In this document: one piece after another, positions 45,513 through 53,049 of the stretch
Numbering within the stretch: the first letter of the stretch is position 1
Layout of the letters: the number at the start of each line of letters is the position of its first letter
Origin: CAUZIR01 sp034421295
GTDB lineage: Bacteria; Chloroflexota; Dehalococcoidia; Lucifugimonadales; UBA2962
Assembly: GCA_034421295.1 (NCBI GenBank)
Contig: DAOUKM010000002.1
Location: 1-64,000 of the forward strand
Direction of reading: 5' to 3'
DNA: 64,000 bases
Program-made: the position numbers and the translations under genes
Notes under the pieces: generated by a model
Seen by the model: only the letters and a program-made list of their open reading frames with translations
The model's database searches: none
What the model was told of the DNA's origin: nothing

Positions 45513-47183
45513 CTAGCGTCTTCTCCACCAGACCCAGGCCCCCAGGAGGACGAGCAGGGCCGGGGGCAGAAACCAGCTGGACCACTGAATGAAGTCGCGC
45601 TCATTACTTGTAAGTACGAGCTCTCTCACCGGGAAGATCTTCGGCCGAATGGATATCAGGTCCACGTCGTCGGTCACGTAGTTGACGGAATTGAGGAAAA
45701 AGTCGGCATTGTCCCGGCTCGTGAAGAACTCGTTGGAGACGAAATCGGAATCTCCGAAGGCGACCAGCTTGGTCAGGGGCATGGAGGAAAGGCACCTTAT
45801 CGGCGGATCGCCTATCTTGGCGCAGGCCTCGACTACCGAGGCGACGGCATACGGTCCGGGGATGTCCACGGTCGGGTCCGGGCGCGGGTTGTCCACGTCG
45901 GTCTCCAGCCAGCTGGCCTGGGTCGTTAGCGCAAGCGGCACAAAGCGCGTGTGCGGCGGGATGTCCTCTGCGGGCAGCGTCGCTCCTACGGCGGTCGCAT
46001 CGGGGAAGAAGGTGACGTCGATCTGGGAGGTGATGCCGACACCGGACAGCTCGGTGCTCACGTACTGGCCGTTCGCCCGCTGAACCAGGGGCGTCAGCAG
46101 CCTGCCGGCTATCGAGCTGCCGGCATCCGCCAGGGTCTTCACGCTGACCCGGATACCCCACTCGGCGAGCAGGTCGCGGAAGGACGGCGGGCTGTTGGGG
46201 TCCAGCAGCACCACCATCCTGCCCCCCGCAGAAAGGTAGCCGTCCAGGGCGGCATACTCCTCGGGGTCCAGGTCCTGCTCGGGTCCGGCAACGACCACCG
46301 CGGCCGCGTCGGGCGGCACGGACCTGACCTGCAGGAGGTTGAGCGCCTGCACCGCGTAGTTGTCCCTGAGCAGGCCCTCCAGCGCCAGGTCGAACCCGAT
46401 CGTCTCGATGTCGCCGGTCGCAACGTCGCGCGTGGCCGACCGCTCCTTGTGTCCGGTCAGTATGTATACCTTCTTGCGCTCCACCCCGGTGACCACCAGG
46501 ACACCGGTCACCAGCTGCTGCTCGGTGGCCGGGAACACCTGCTGGAAGGTGCCCACCTCCAGGTTCTCTATGACGATGGCGGGAAACTGGGTGACGTTGT
46601 AATTGAGGGCGATCGCACGGCGCAGCTCGGGGTCGACGAACCGGTATTCGAAGTTGTTGCTGTTGCGGGCAAACTCGTTGAGTATGTCCTCGACCTGCTG
46701 GCTGCGTATGTCGCCCTCCACGAAGAACGCATTCGCCCTCACGGGCACCTCAAGGTTGTTGAGTATCTGCACCGTCTGGGGGGCCAGGGTGAAAAAGCGG
46801 GTCGCCGTAACGTCGAAGCGCTGAAAGTTCCTGAAGAACAGGAAGTTGATCAGGATGATGATGGCGAAGAAGGCCACCGCCATGATCAGGATGTTGGTGC
46901 CGTACCTTGCCTGCCGACCGACCAGGAAGATCGCCACTCCACGGGGAGACAGGACCAGGGAGCCGAACAGGAGCGCCGCGCCTATTATCAGGACGGTCAG
47001 GGAGAATCCCTCTATGTCCTCGATGGACAGGTAGAGGATCCCGCCGGCAACCACGGCGACCACACCCACGATGGCCGCCACCGTGCTCCAGAACGAGGTC
47101 GACCTTACCTGGGACCTGAGCGCCTCTCCCAGGGTCTCCTCTGCGGGCGCCAGCTTGGAAGGATCGTCAAGCACTAGCGCCAC
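45513..47183 (-). CDS. GldG-like ABC transporter auxiliary protein
   Basis: A 556-residue membrane protein. Three transmembrane helices lie near residues 34-54, 62-80 and 94-116; a large external domain of the GldG/DUF4350 (ThuA/DJ-1-like) type follows, with FDVTATRFFTLAP, ILTGHKERS, LDGYLSAGGRMVVLLDPNSPP and VAFGDSDFVSNEF; and a C-terminal helix (FLPPALLVLLGAWVWW) precedes a basic end. In Bacteroidetes GldG serves gliding with GldA and GldF, but GldG-like operons are widespread and their substrate is unknown. The GTG start overlaps the permease gene by 10 bases. Confidence 0.88.
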   Translation of the reverse strand: MALVLDDPSKLAPAEETLGEALRSQVRSTSFWSTVAAIVGVVAVVAGGILYLSIEDIEGFSLTVLIIGAALLFGSLVLSPRGVAIFLVGRQARYGTNILIMAVAFFAIIILINFLFFRNFQRFDVTATRFFTLAPQTVQILNNLEVPVRANAFFVEGDIRSQQVEDILNEFARNSNNFEYRFVDPELRRAIALNYNVTQFPAIVIENLEVGTFQQVFPATEQQLVTGVLVVTGVERKKVYILTGHKERSATRDVATGDIETIGFDLALEGLLRDNYAVQALNLLQVRSVPPDAAAVVVAGPEQDLDPEEYAALDGYLSAGGRMVVLLDPNSPPSFRDLLAEWGIRVSVKTLADAGSSIAGRLLTPLVQRANGQYVSTELSGVGITSQIDVTFFPDATAVGATLPAEDIPPHTRFVPLALTTQASWLETDVDNPRPDPTVDIPGPYAVASVVEACAKIGDPPIRCLSSMPLTKLVAFGDSDFVSNEFFTSRDNADFFLNSVNYVTDDVDLISIRPKIFPVRELVLTSNERDFIQWSSWFLPPALLVLLGAWVWWRRR

Positions 47184-47908
47184 CTCCGGGTCTCTATCGC
47201 CCGGACGGACAGGAACAGGAACACCGCTATCATGCTCAGGTAGTAGACGACGTTGCTGGTGTCCACCACGCCCCTGGCGAAGTCAGCGAAGTGGGCCTGG
47301 ATCGATATCCTCTCGACGATATCGACCGCGACTCCCTCGAGGCGAAGGCCCAGCAGGTCGATGAACGTCAGGACCGACAGGCTGCCGATCCCGAGAACCG
47401 CCGCAACGATCTGGTTGTTGGTAAGGGAGGAGGCCAGCATCCCGATCGCAAGCGCCGCGGCCCCGTAAAGCACCATGCCAAGGTAGGCGGCCATCACCGG
47501 ACCGCTGTCCGGCTCCCCGAAGGCGTAGATCATCAATACGTAGTAGAGCGTCATGGCAAGCGTCGCGATCAGGAGCACGACGCTTGCCAGGTACTTGCCC
47601 AGCACCACCTCCCAGTCCCGCACCGGCGCCGTGAGCAGCAGTTCCATGGTCCCGAGCTTCTGCTCCTCGGCCAGCAGCCGCATCGTCAGGACGGGCGCAA
47701 GGAGGATGAAGAACGTCGTCGATGGGCCCGCGAAGGCGCGGACCGCCGCCTCGGGCGTGGGGCTGAGCACGTCGAGTACGAACCAGATCCCCGCGTGAAG
47801 GACGAACATCGCGCCGACCACGTAGGCGGTGGGGGTCTGGAAGTAGATGCGCAGCTCCTTCCAGGCGATCGCCGCAAGGTTATTCCACGAAGTGACGATG
47901 TTGTTCAA
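47174..47908 (-). CDS. ABC-2 type permease (GldF-like)
   Basis: A 244-residue integral membrane protein with six predicted helices (for example YVVGAMFVLHAGIWFVLDVL, FFILLAPVLTMRLLAEEQ, LASVVLLIATLAMTLYYVL). The MRLLAEEQKLGTMELLLTAPV segment after the second helix is a hallmark of ABC-2 permeases associated with gliding-type exporters. The TTG start overlaps the TGA of the ATPase gene (TTGA), and its end overlaps the GldG-like gene, so the operon is tightly coupled. Confidence 0.9.
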   Translation of the reverse strand: MNNIVTSWNNLAAIAWKELRIYFQTPTAYVVGAMFVLHAGIWFVLDVLSPTPEAAVRAFAGPSTTFFILLAPVLTMRLLAEEQKLGTMELLLTAPVRDWEVVLGKYLASVVLLIATLAMTLYYVLMIYAFGEPDSGPVMAAYLGMVLYGAAALAIGMLASSLTNNQIVAAVLGIGSLSVLTFIDLLGLRLEGVAVDIVERISIQAHFADFARGVVDTSNVVYYLSMIAVFLFLSVRAIETRRWR

Positions 47909-48891
47909 CTCTGCTCAGCCCCGCTTGTCTCATCGGCGACCGGCTCGGCCGCCTCTTCGGTGGTGGTCAGCCGAAGGAATATCTCCTCCAGCGACATTCC
48001 TATGGACTCGAGCCTCAGGAGTCCCCAGCCGCCGCTGACCAGAGCGCTGGCCAGGTCGGCCCTGACGTCGACGCCCTGGGCGGCCTCGATCTCGTAGCTG
48101 CCGTACGCCTCCCCCGCGGTCGGGGGCCTTCGCTGCACGGAGGTGACCCCGTCGACCCTCCCAGCGGCCTTTACGACCTCGCGTGTGGGCCCGAGCACGT
48201 CCACCTCGATCCGCTCGACGCCCCTCAGGCGAGTGGCCAGGTTCTCCGGGCGGTCGATGGCCACTATCTGGCCCTCGTGGATGATGATGACCCGCTCGCA
48301 GATCGTGCTGACCTCGGGGAGGATGTGGGTGCTTACGATCACCGTTCGCTCACCGCCCAGGTCCCTGATCAGCTCCCTGGTCTCGACGACCTGGATCGGA
48401 TCGATCCCGATGGTGGGCTCATCGAGTATGAGGACCTGGGGCTCGTGCAGGATCGCCTGGGCGACGCCGACCCTCTGCCGAAAGCCCTTTGAGAGCTTGT
48501 AGATGTAGGTGGTGAAGTACTCCTGGAGCCGGCAGATCTCGATCACGTCGTCGATGCGCCGGTTCAGATGCCCGGGAGCCATGCCCCGGATTCGGCCCAT
48601 GAACGCCAGGTAGTCCTCCACGGACATGTCGCTGTAGAGGGGAACGGTTTCGGGAAGGTAGCCGATGTGGCGCCGCGCCTCCAGAGACTCGGTCACGATG
48701 TCGTGGCCGGCCACCGAGCACTTGCCGTGGGTGGGAGGAACGAAGCCGGTGATGATCTTCATCGTGGTCGATTTGCCCGCACCGTTGGGGCCCAGGAAGC
48801 CCAGCACCTCGCCCTGCTCGACGCGGAAGCTGATATCGGTGATGGCAGGGAAGCTGCCGTAGTACTTTGTTACGGAGTCGAGTTCAATCAT
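47905..48891 (-). CDS. ABC transporter ATP-binding protein (GldA-like)
   Basis: A 328-residue ABC ATPase. Walker A GPNGAGKST (about residues 35-43), Q-loop in GYLPETVPLY, signature KGFRQRVGVAQ, Walker B VLILDEPTIGIDP and the H-loop VSTHILPE are all present. It has about 90 residues beyond the nucleotide-binding domain, as in drug/gliding-type ABC-2 exporters. First gene of the operon, ATG 48891, with the 207-base gap to speD upstream. It powers the permease encoded next. Confidence 0.95.
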   Translation of the reverse strand: MIELDSVTKYYGSFPAITDISFRVEQGEVLGFLGPNGAGKSTTMKIITGFVPPTHGKCSVAGHDIVTESLEARRHIGYLPETVPLYSDMSVEDYLAFMGRIRGMAPGHLNRRIDDVIEICRLQEYFTTYIYKLSKGFRQRVGVAQAILHEPQVLILDEPTIGIDPIQVVETRELIRDLGGERTVIVSTHILPEVSTICERVIIIHEGQIVAIDRPENLATRLRGVERIEVDVLGPTREVVKAAGRVDGVTSVQRRPPTAGEAYGSYEIEAAQGVDVRADLASALVSGGWGLLRLESIGMSLEEIFLRLTTTEEAAEPVADETSGAEQS

Positions 48892-49057
48892 CGGTCTGGA
48901 GCCGTTCTATAAACGAACTGCCTCCCCAAAGGTTACGTTCAGGCATGTTGGCGGGATTCGAGCTTCGGGCGATTTCGAGATATTCAGGGTACGGAATGTT
49001 CGGGCCGACGCCGCGACCATGGGCGGGACGGCCTGCCCATGCGGCCGAACGGGATTT

Positions 49058-49063
49058 TATACT
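49058..49063 (+). promoter_or_regulatory. Candidate -10 box upstream of speD
   Basis: TATACT in GATTTTATACTAACAG, expected start near 49070, with a 29-base leader that holds the AGGAGGA site of speD. No -35 of note. The rest of the 48892-49057 gap shows no gene. Confidence 0.5.
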
Positions 49064-49098
49064 AACAGCTTGGACCGTTCAAATAGGAGGATCTGCAT

Positions 49099-49521
49099 TT
49101 GCACCTGGCCATTGACGCATACGGGGTCGACTCCGAGACCCTTGCCGACGAGATCCTGATAGCCGATTTCCTCGACAGCTGTCCCGGGACCATAGGCATG
49201 ACCAAGATCATGGCTCCCCAGGTCTATACGTACAGGGGTAAGGAGCCCAGGGACTGGGGCGTCTCCGGCTTCGTGATAATCGCAGAGAGCCACATCTCCG
49301 TTCACACCTTCCCCGAGCGCGGCTACCTGAGCGTCGATATATTCTCGTGCAAGGACTTTGACCGGGGTCTGGCCGAAGATGACGTGAGGGCGCGCTTTGG
49401 GGCAAGCGACGTGAGGGTCTGGCTCATGGACCGCGGGGTGGACCACGACAGCCAGCGCACCATGTACGGGACGATGGTGAGGGAGCGGGTGGGCCTCAGG
49501 GACGGGAGGCGGAAGGCCTGA
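49099..49521 (+). CDS. speD: S-adenosylmethionine decarboxylase proenzyme
   Basis: A 140-residue SpeD of the short prokaryotic class. The protein self-cleaves at Glu63-Ser64 in AESHISVHTFPE to create the pyruvoyl cofactor on Ser64; His68 and Cys84 (DIFSCKDF) are the other catalytic residues, at nearly the same numbers as in the Thermotoga maritima enzyme. It supplies decarboxylated SAM for spermidine synthesis. TTG 49099 has AGGAGGA seven bases upstream and gives the standard MHLAIDAYG start. The agmatinase gene follows after 43 bases; no spermidine synthase gene is in the window. Confidence 0.95.
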   Translation: MHLAIDAYGVDSETLADEILIADFLDSCPGTIGMTKIMAPQVYTYRGKEPRDWGVSGFVIIAESHISVHTFPERGYLSVDIFSCKDFDRGLAEDDVRARFGASDVRVWLMDRGVDHDSQRTMYGTMVRERVGLRDGRRKA

Positions 49522-49564
49522 TCCGGGACCTAAGGCCTGCACCGGTGCCCCGGCCCATCTCGTG

Positions 49565-50422
49565 ATGGAGGCTGCGGGCAATTTCCTCGGCTACGCTCCT
49601 GGTGAGGTGGAGCCCGCCTCGGCGAGGGCCGCCCTCCTGCCGGTGCCGTATGACGGCACCGTCTCGTACAGGAAGGGAGCCCGCCTCGGTCCTGCAGCGA
49701 TCATCGAGGCATCCCGCCAGCTGGAGGACTACGACCTTGAGCTGGGCTGCGACCCCTCCGAGCTGGGCATCTACACCGCAGCGCCCATCGACATCGGCGA
49801 GGCCGGTCCTGAGGCCGTGGTCGATGAGGTGCAGCGGGCGGTGTCGACCCTGGCCAGGCCCGGCGTACTGATCGGGGTGCTGGGGGGAGAGCACACCGTT
49901 GCCGTCGGCGCGGTCCGGGCCGTTTCGTCCATGTTCGAAGGCCTGTCGGTGCTTTTTCTGGATGCCCATGCCGACATGCGCGAGCACTACCAGGGCAGCC
50001 GATACAGCCACGCGTGCACGGCCCGAAGGATCGCCGAGACATGCGACCTGGTCCAGGTGGGGGTCAGGAGCGCAGAGCAGGGAGAGTGGGACTGGATGCG
50101 TTCCCGCGGGGTTCCGGTGGTGACCTGGCCGCCCGAAGCAGGGAGGGACGTGACCGCAGAGGTCCTCTCTCACCTGGGTGAGACCGTGTACGTGTCCATC
50201 GACCTTGACGTCCTCGACACCTCGGTGATGTCCGCGGTGGGCACGCCCGAGCCTGGGGGCATGCGGTGGGAGGAGCTTCTGTCCCTCCTCAGGGCGGTGT
50301 CGAGAGAGCGGGAGATCGTAGGCTTCGACGTTACGGAACTGGCCCCGGAAGAGGGCCCTGAGGCCTGCACATACACGGCGGCGAAGCTGGTCTACAAGCT
50401 CATAGGGTATGCCCTCATTTGA
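49565..50422 (+). CDS. speB: Agmatinase / ureohydrolase family protein
   Basis: A 285-residue ureohydrolase that should hydrolyse agmatine to putrescine and urea. The binuclear manganese site is complete: GGEHTV, DAHADMREHY and SIDLDVLDT, plus the late Glu in GFDVTELAPEEGP. The family includes arginase, agmatinase and formiminoglutamase; the agmatinase call rests on overall pattern (YDGTVSYRKGAR..GP..I near the start) and its position behind speD. ATG 49565, or GTG 49562 one codon earlier. No arginine decarboxylase gene is seen nearby. Confidence 0.88.
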   Translation: MEAAGNFLGYAPGEVEPASARAALLPVPYDGTVSYRKGARLGPAAIIEASRQLEDYDLELGCDPSELGIYTAAPIDIGEAGPEAVVDEVQRAVSTLARPGVLIGVLGGEHTVAVGAVRAVSSMFEGLSVLFLDAHADMREHYQGSRYSHACTARRIAETCDLVQVGVRSAEQGEWDWMRSRGVPVVTWPPEAGRDVTAEVLSHLGETVYVSIDLDVLDTSVMSAVGTPEPGGMRWEELLSLLRAVSREREIVGFDVTELAPEEGPEACTYTAAKLVYKLIGYALI

Positions 50423-50477
50423 GCCATCGACCCCTATGCGTAGCGGCGCGCGAGCCGGTATGGTCCGCCCTTGGGCG

Positions 50478-50486
50478 TGCTAGAAT
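50478..50486 (+). promoter_or_regulatory. Extended -10 element abutting the cysteine desulfurase start
   Basis: TGCTAGAAT, the same nine bases as upstream of coaE and the threonine aldolase gene. The -10 ends only seven bases before the ATG at 50494, so transcription should start on or next to the A of the start codon: a leaderless mRNA is predicted. Confidence 0.55.
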
Positions 50487-50493
50487 CTAACCT

Positions 50494-51711
50494 ATGGACG
50501 GCTCATCCGGACCGGTCTTCGATTCCACCTCGGGCGTCATATACATGGACCATGCGGCCACGACGCCCGTGGACCCGCGCGTGCTGGAGGCGATGATCCC
50601 GTACTTCGCAGTGAGCTTCGGCAACCCGTCCAGCATCTACGGTCCGGCCCAGGAGGCGCGAAAGGCGATCGACGATGCCCGCCAGGGCGTCGCGGATGTT
50701 CTCGGGGCCAGGGCGAGCGAGGTGGTGTTCACCAGCGGCGGTACAGAGTCGGACAACCTTGCGATCAAGGGTGCGGCGCTCGCCCTGCGGGGGGCCGGAA
50801 ATCACATCGTCACCTCGAGCATCGAGCACCATGCGGTCCTTCACGCCTGCGAGCAGCTTGAGCAGTTCGGGTTCGAGGTCACCTTCGTCCCGGTCGATGG
50901 GGAGGGGATGGTATCGTCGGCCGACGTCGATGGTGCCGTGACCGAGCGGACGGTCCTAGTCAGCGTGATGCTTGCCAACAACGAGATAGGCACCATCCAG
51001 CCGGTGGCTGAGATAGCCGGGCTGGTAAAGGCAAGGGCCGGCCGGGAGGGTCGAACCATCGTCGTCCACACGGACGCCGTGCAGGGCGCGGGTTACCTCG
51101 ATCTCAACGTCCGGGCTCTCGGGGTCGACATGCTGAGCCTTTCGGCGCACAAGTTCTACGGTCCCAAGGGAGTCGGCGCGCTGTACGTTAAGAGAGGCAC
51201 TCCGTTCGAGCCGCAGCTTGTCGGGGGCGGTCAGGAGAGGCACAGGCGGTCCGGCACGGAGAACGTCCCGGGCATTGTTGGCCTGGCGGCCGCCCTGGAG
51301 CTGGCCGAGCAGCGCCGCCGCGCCGGTGTGGAGGAGATCGGCAGGCTGCGCGACCGGGTCATCGAGGGCCTGATCGAGCGCGTCGAGGGGGTGCGCCTTA
51401 ACGGGCACCGGACCTACAGGCTCGCCAACAACGTGAGCGTGGCGTTCGAGTCGGTGGAGGGAGAGCCTATCCTGCTGGGCCTGGATTTCGCAGGGATATG
51501 CGCCTCCAGCGGAAGCGCCTGCTCATCGGCGTCGCTTGAGCCATCGCACGTGCTGCTCGCGATCGGCCTCGGCGCCGACCTTGCCCAGGGGAGTCTGAGG
51601 ATAACGCTGGGTCACGAAAACACTGACGAGGACGTAGATGCCCTTCTTGACACACTGCCCGAACTGGTCGCGAGGCTCAGAGCAATGCCGTCCCTGGCCG
51701 CGGTGGAATGA
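50494..51711 (+). CDS. Cysteine desulfurase (NifS/IscS family)
   Basis: A 405-residue PLP enzyme that removes sulfur from cysteine for iron-sulfur clusters and tRNA thiolation. Segments: YMDHAATTPVDPRV, TSGGTESDNLAIKG, SSIEHHAVLHAC, the Schiff-base Lys in SAHKFYGPKG and the persulfide Cys in SSGSACSSASLEPS. The loop ending in SLEPSHVLLAIG matches the NifS/IscS (group I) type. Such enzymes can also provide selenium from selenocysteine, which is relevant given selA, selD and selC in the window, but this is speculation. No iscU is adjacent. The mRNA may be leaderless. Confidence 0.94.
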   Translation: MDGSSGPVFDSTSGVIYMDHAATTPVDPRVLEAMIPYFAVSFGNPSSIYGPAQEARKAIDDARQGVADVLGARASEVVFTSGGTESDNLAIKGAALALRGAGNHIVTSSIEHHAVLHACEQLEQFGFEVTFVPVDGEGMVSSADVDGAVTERTVLVSVMLANNEIGTIQPVAEIAGLVKARAGREGRTIVVHTDAVQGAGYLDLNVRALGVDMLSLSAHKFYGPKGVGALYVKRGTPFEPQLVGGGQERHRRSGTENVPGIVGLAAALELAEQRRRAGVEEIGRLRDRVIEGLIERVEGVRLNGHRTYRLANNVSVAFESVEGEPILLGLDFAGICASSGSACSSASLEPSHVLLAIGLGADLAQGSLRITLGHENTDEDVDALLDTLPELVARLRAMPSLAAVE

Positions 51712-51712
51712 A

Positions 51713-52231
51713 TTGCTGAAGCGGGCCCTGGTGCCGTCCCTGGTCGCATTGCTGCTCGTCGTTGTCGCCGCCGGATGCGGCGGAGGCGAGCCGGACGCCT
51801 TCGCGGTACGCGGCCGGACCATGGAGATAGTCTTCGAGAGGCCGGTGGTCGGCAAGAGGGTGTTTTTCACCAACGCGGACATCTCCTACAAGATTGAGGT
51901 GGCCGATCCGAGCACCCGGATCGCGGCGGTGAAGGTGACGGTCATAAACCGGCAGATAAACATCACAAAGCTCCGGGTGGGAAGCGATTCGGTCTTCATC
52001 GGCAACGGCCGGATCGGCGAGCGCCACGGGGCGATATCGCCATTCCACAGCGCGGACACCTACACGGGGGAGATCCCCGAAGAGGAGTCATTCTCACCGC
52101 TGCTGTGGGACGACTTCGAGCTGGAGCGAGGGTTCCAGTCCTCGGGCTGGATATTCTTCGAGGTGCCTGTCGGCACGGACCTGGACACCCTCTGGTGGTC
52201 GGCCGCCGACGACATCATCGGCAGGTTCTAG
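51713..52231 (+). CDS. Lipoprotein of unknown function
   Basis: A 172-residue exported lipoprotein. From TTG 51713 it begins MLKRALVPSLVALLLVVVAAGC, a signal peptide with the lipobox VAAGC (Cys22). The body is a single beta-rich domain (IVFERPVVGKRVFF, YKIEVADPSTRIAAVKVTVINRQ, ending WWSAADDIIGRF), reminiscent of DUF4352-like extracellular immunoglobulin-type domains, though I do not recognise the family firmly. The start lies one base after the cysteine desulfurase stop, implying coupled translation; the 25 upstream codons in frame overlap that gene. Confidence 0.75.
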   Translation: MLKRALVPSLVALLLVVVAAGCGGGEPDAFAVRGRTMEIVFERPVVGKRVFFTNADISYKIEVADPSTRIAAVKVTVINRQINITKLRVGSDSVFIGNGRIGERHGAISPFHSADTYTGEIPEEESFSPLLWDDFELERGFQSSGWIFFEVPVGTDLDTLWWSAADDIIGRF

Positions 52232-52403
52232 CCGCCGGTCACGAGGGCAAGGTTTCGGATAGAATGAAGGGCGCGCTCGCAAGCCGCGCCGCCGGTCAGG
52301 GTCCTCCGCCCGAGGTCCGTCGCCGGGGCGGCCGCGGGACCGGTTCCGGGCCATGGCTGAGCGCCGAGGATGAGTCCGGGCAACCACCAAGGAGAGACGG
52401 CGG

Positions 52404-52742
52404 ATGGCAACAACTAGCGTCACTGACAGCACCTTCGACACCGAGGTCCTATCGGCCCAGGAGCCGGTCCTGGTCGATTTTTGGGCCGAGTGGTGCGCGC
52501 CCTGCAAGATGATCGCACCCATCGTGGAGGACCTGTCGAACGAGTACGACGGCAAGTTCAAGTTCGTCAAGCTGGACGTGGACGACAGCCCCGAGACGGC
52601 CGCAAAGTACGGCGTCCGTGGCATCCCCACGCTGCTGATCTTCCACGGCGGACAGCCCGTTGACCAGCTGGTCGGCGCGGTTCCAAAGAACGTGCTGAAG
52701 GGCAGGGTGGAAAACGCCCTCGCGAAGGTCAACGGCGCGTAG
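52404..52742 (+). CDS. trxA: Thioredoxin
   Basis: A 112-residue thioredoxin with active site WCAPC (Cys31/Cys34) instead of the common WCGPC, followed by KMIAPIVEDL, the buried-Asp segment PVLVDFWAEW and the cis-proline loop GVRGIPTLLIF. Ala in the CxxC is common in bacterial thioredoxins. It lies between the lipoprotein gene and tRNA-Sec. A hairpin candidate for termination follows at 52749. The 172-base gap before it contains a TAGAAT (52260-52265) that could be a distant -10. Confidence 0.95.
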   Translation: MATTSVTDSTFDTEVLSAQEPVLVDFWAEWCAPCKMIAPIVEDLSNEYDGKFKFVKLDVDDSPETAAKYGVRGIPTLLIFHGGQPVDQLVGAVPKNVLKGRVENALAKVNGA

Positions 52743-52748
52743 GCTCTC

Positions 52749-52788
52749 CCGGTGGTCGCCGGAGCGCCCTAAGACCGCCGGCTTTCTC
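52749..52788 (+). terminator. Candidate terminator after trxA
   Basis: A 9-bp stem, CCGGTGGTC (52749-52757) with GACCGCCGG (52773-52781), one G-U pair, loop of 15 bases, then CTTTCTC. The T-run is poor, so termination strength is uncertain. It separates trxA from tRNA-Sec. Confidence 0.4.
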
Positions 52789-52811
52789 CGTTAACCGGTC
52801 TGAAGACTCTC

Positions 52812-52909
52812 GGGGGCGGATGGGTCCCGGTGGGCTCCGTGGTCTTCAAAACCAATGGCCCCGGCCCTTCGGTCGGGGTGGTGGGTTCGACTCCCTCCCG
52901 CTCCCGCCA
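52812..52909 (+). tRNA. selC: Selenocysteine tRNA (anticodon TCA)
   Basis: A 98-nt tRNA with the features of bacterial tRNA-Sec. The acceptor stem has eight base pairs (GGGGGCGG at 52812-52819 with CCGCTCCC at 52898-52905, one G-U). The anticodon loop is CTTCAAA with TCA at 52846-52848. The long variable arm is CCCCGGC-CCTTCG-GTCGGGG. The T loop TTCGACT, the D-loop CCGGTG, discriminator G and encoded CCA (52907-52909) match E. coli selC. The D and T stems each contain one apparent mismatch. It decodes UGA as selenocysteine and fits selA and the TGA-containing selD in this window. Confidence 0.92.
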
Positions 52910-52911
52910 CC
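52895..52911 (+). repeat. Left direct repeat: 3' end of tRNA-Sec (att-like)
   Basis: CTCCCGCTCCCGCCACC, the last 15 bases of the tRNA gene plus two. A copy with one difference (16 of 17 bases) occurs at 56955-56971 in the same orientation. tRNA 3' ends are the classical attachment sites of integrating elements, and selC is a known hot spot in enterobacteria. Confidence 0.6.
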
Positions 52912-53049
52912 GACGCGTTTCCGGGGACTCTCATTGCTTGCTTTCCGTTGCGGCCGCCCGGGGTATCAACCACGCCTCAGGTTCAATCGATTCCGACGAT
53001 CGAACCGGAAAATTCAGCTCGATGCAGGTGTGTCGAAAGGCGCTGGAAG

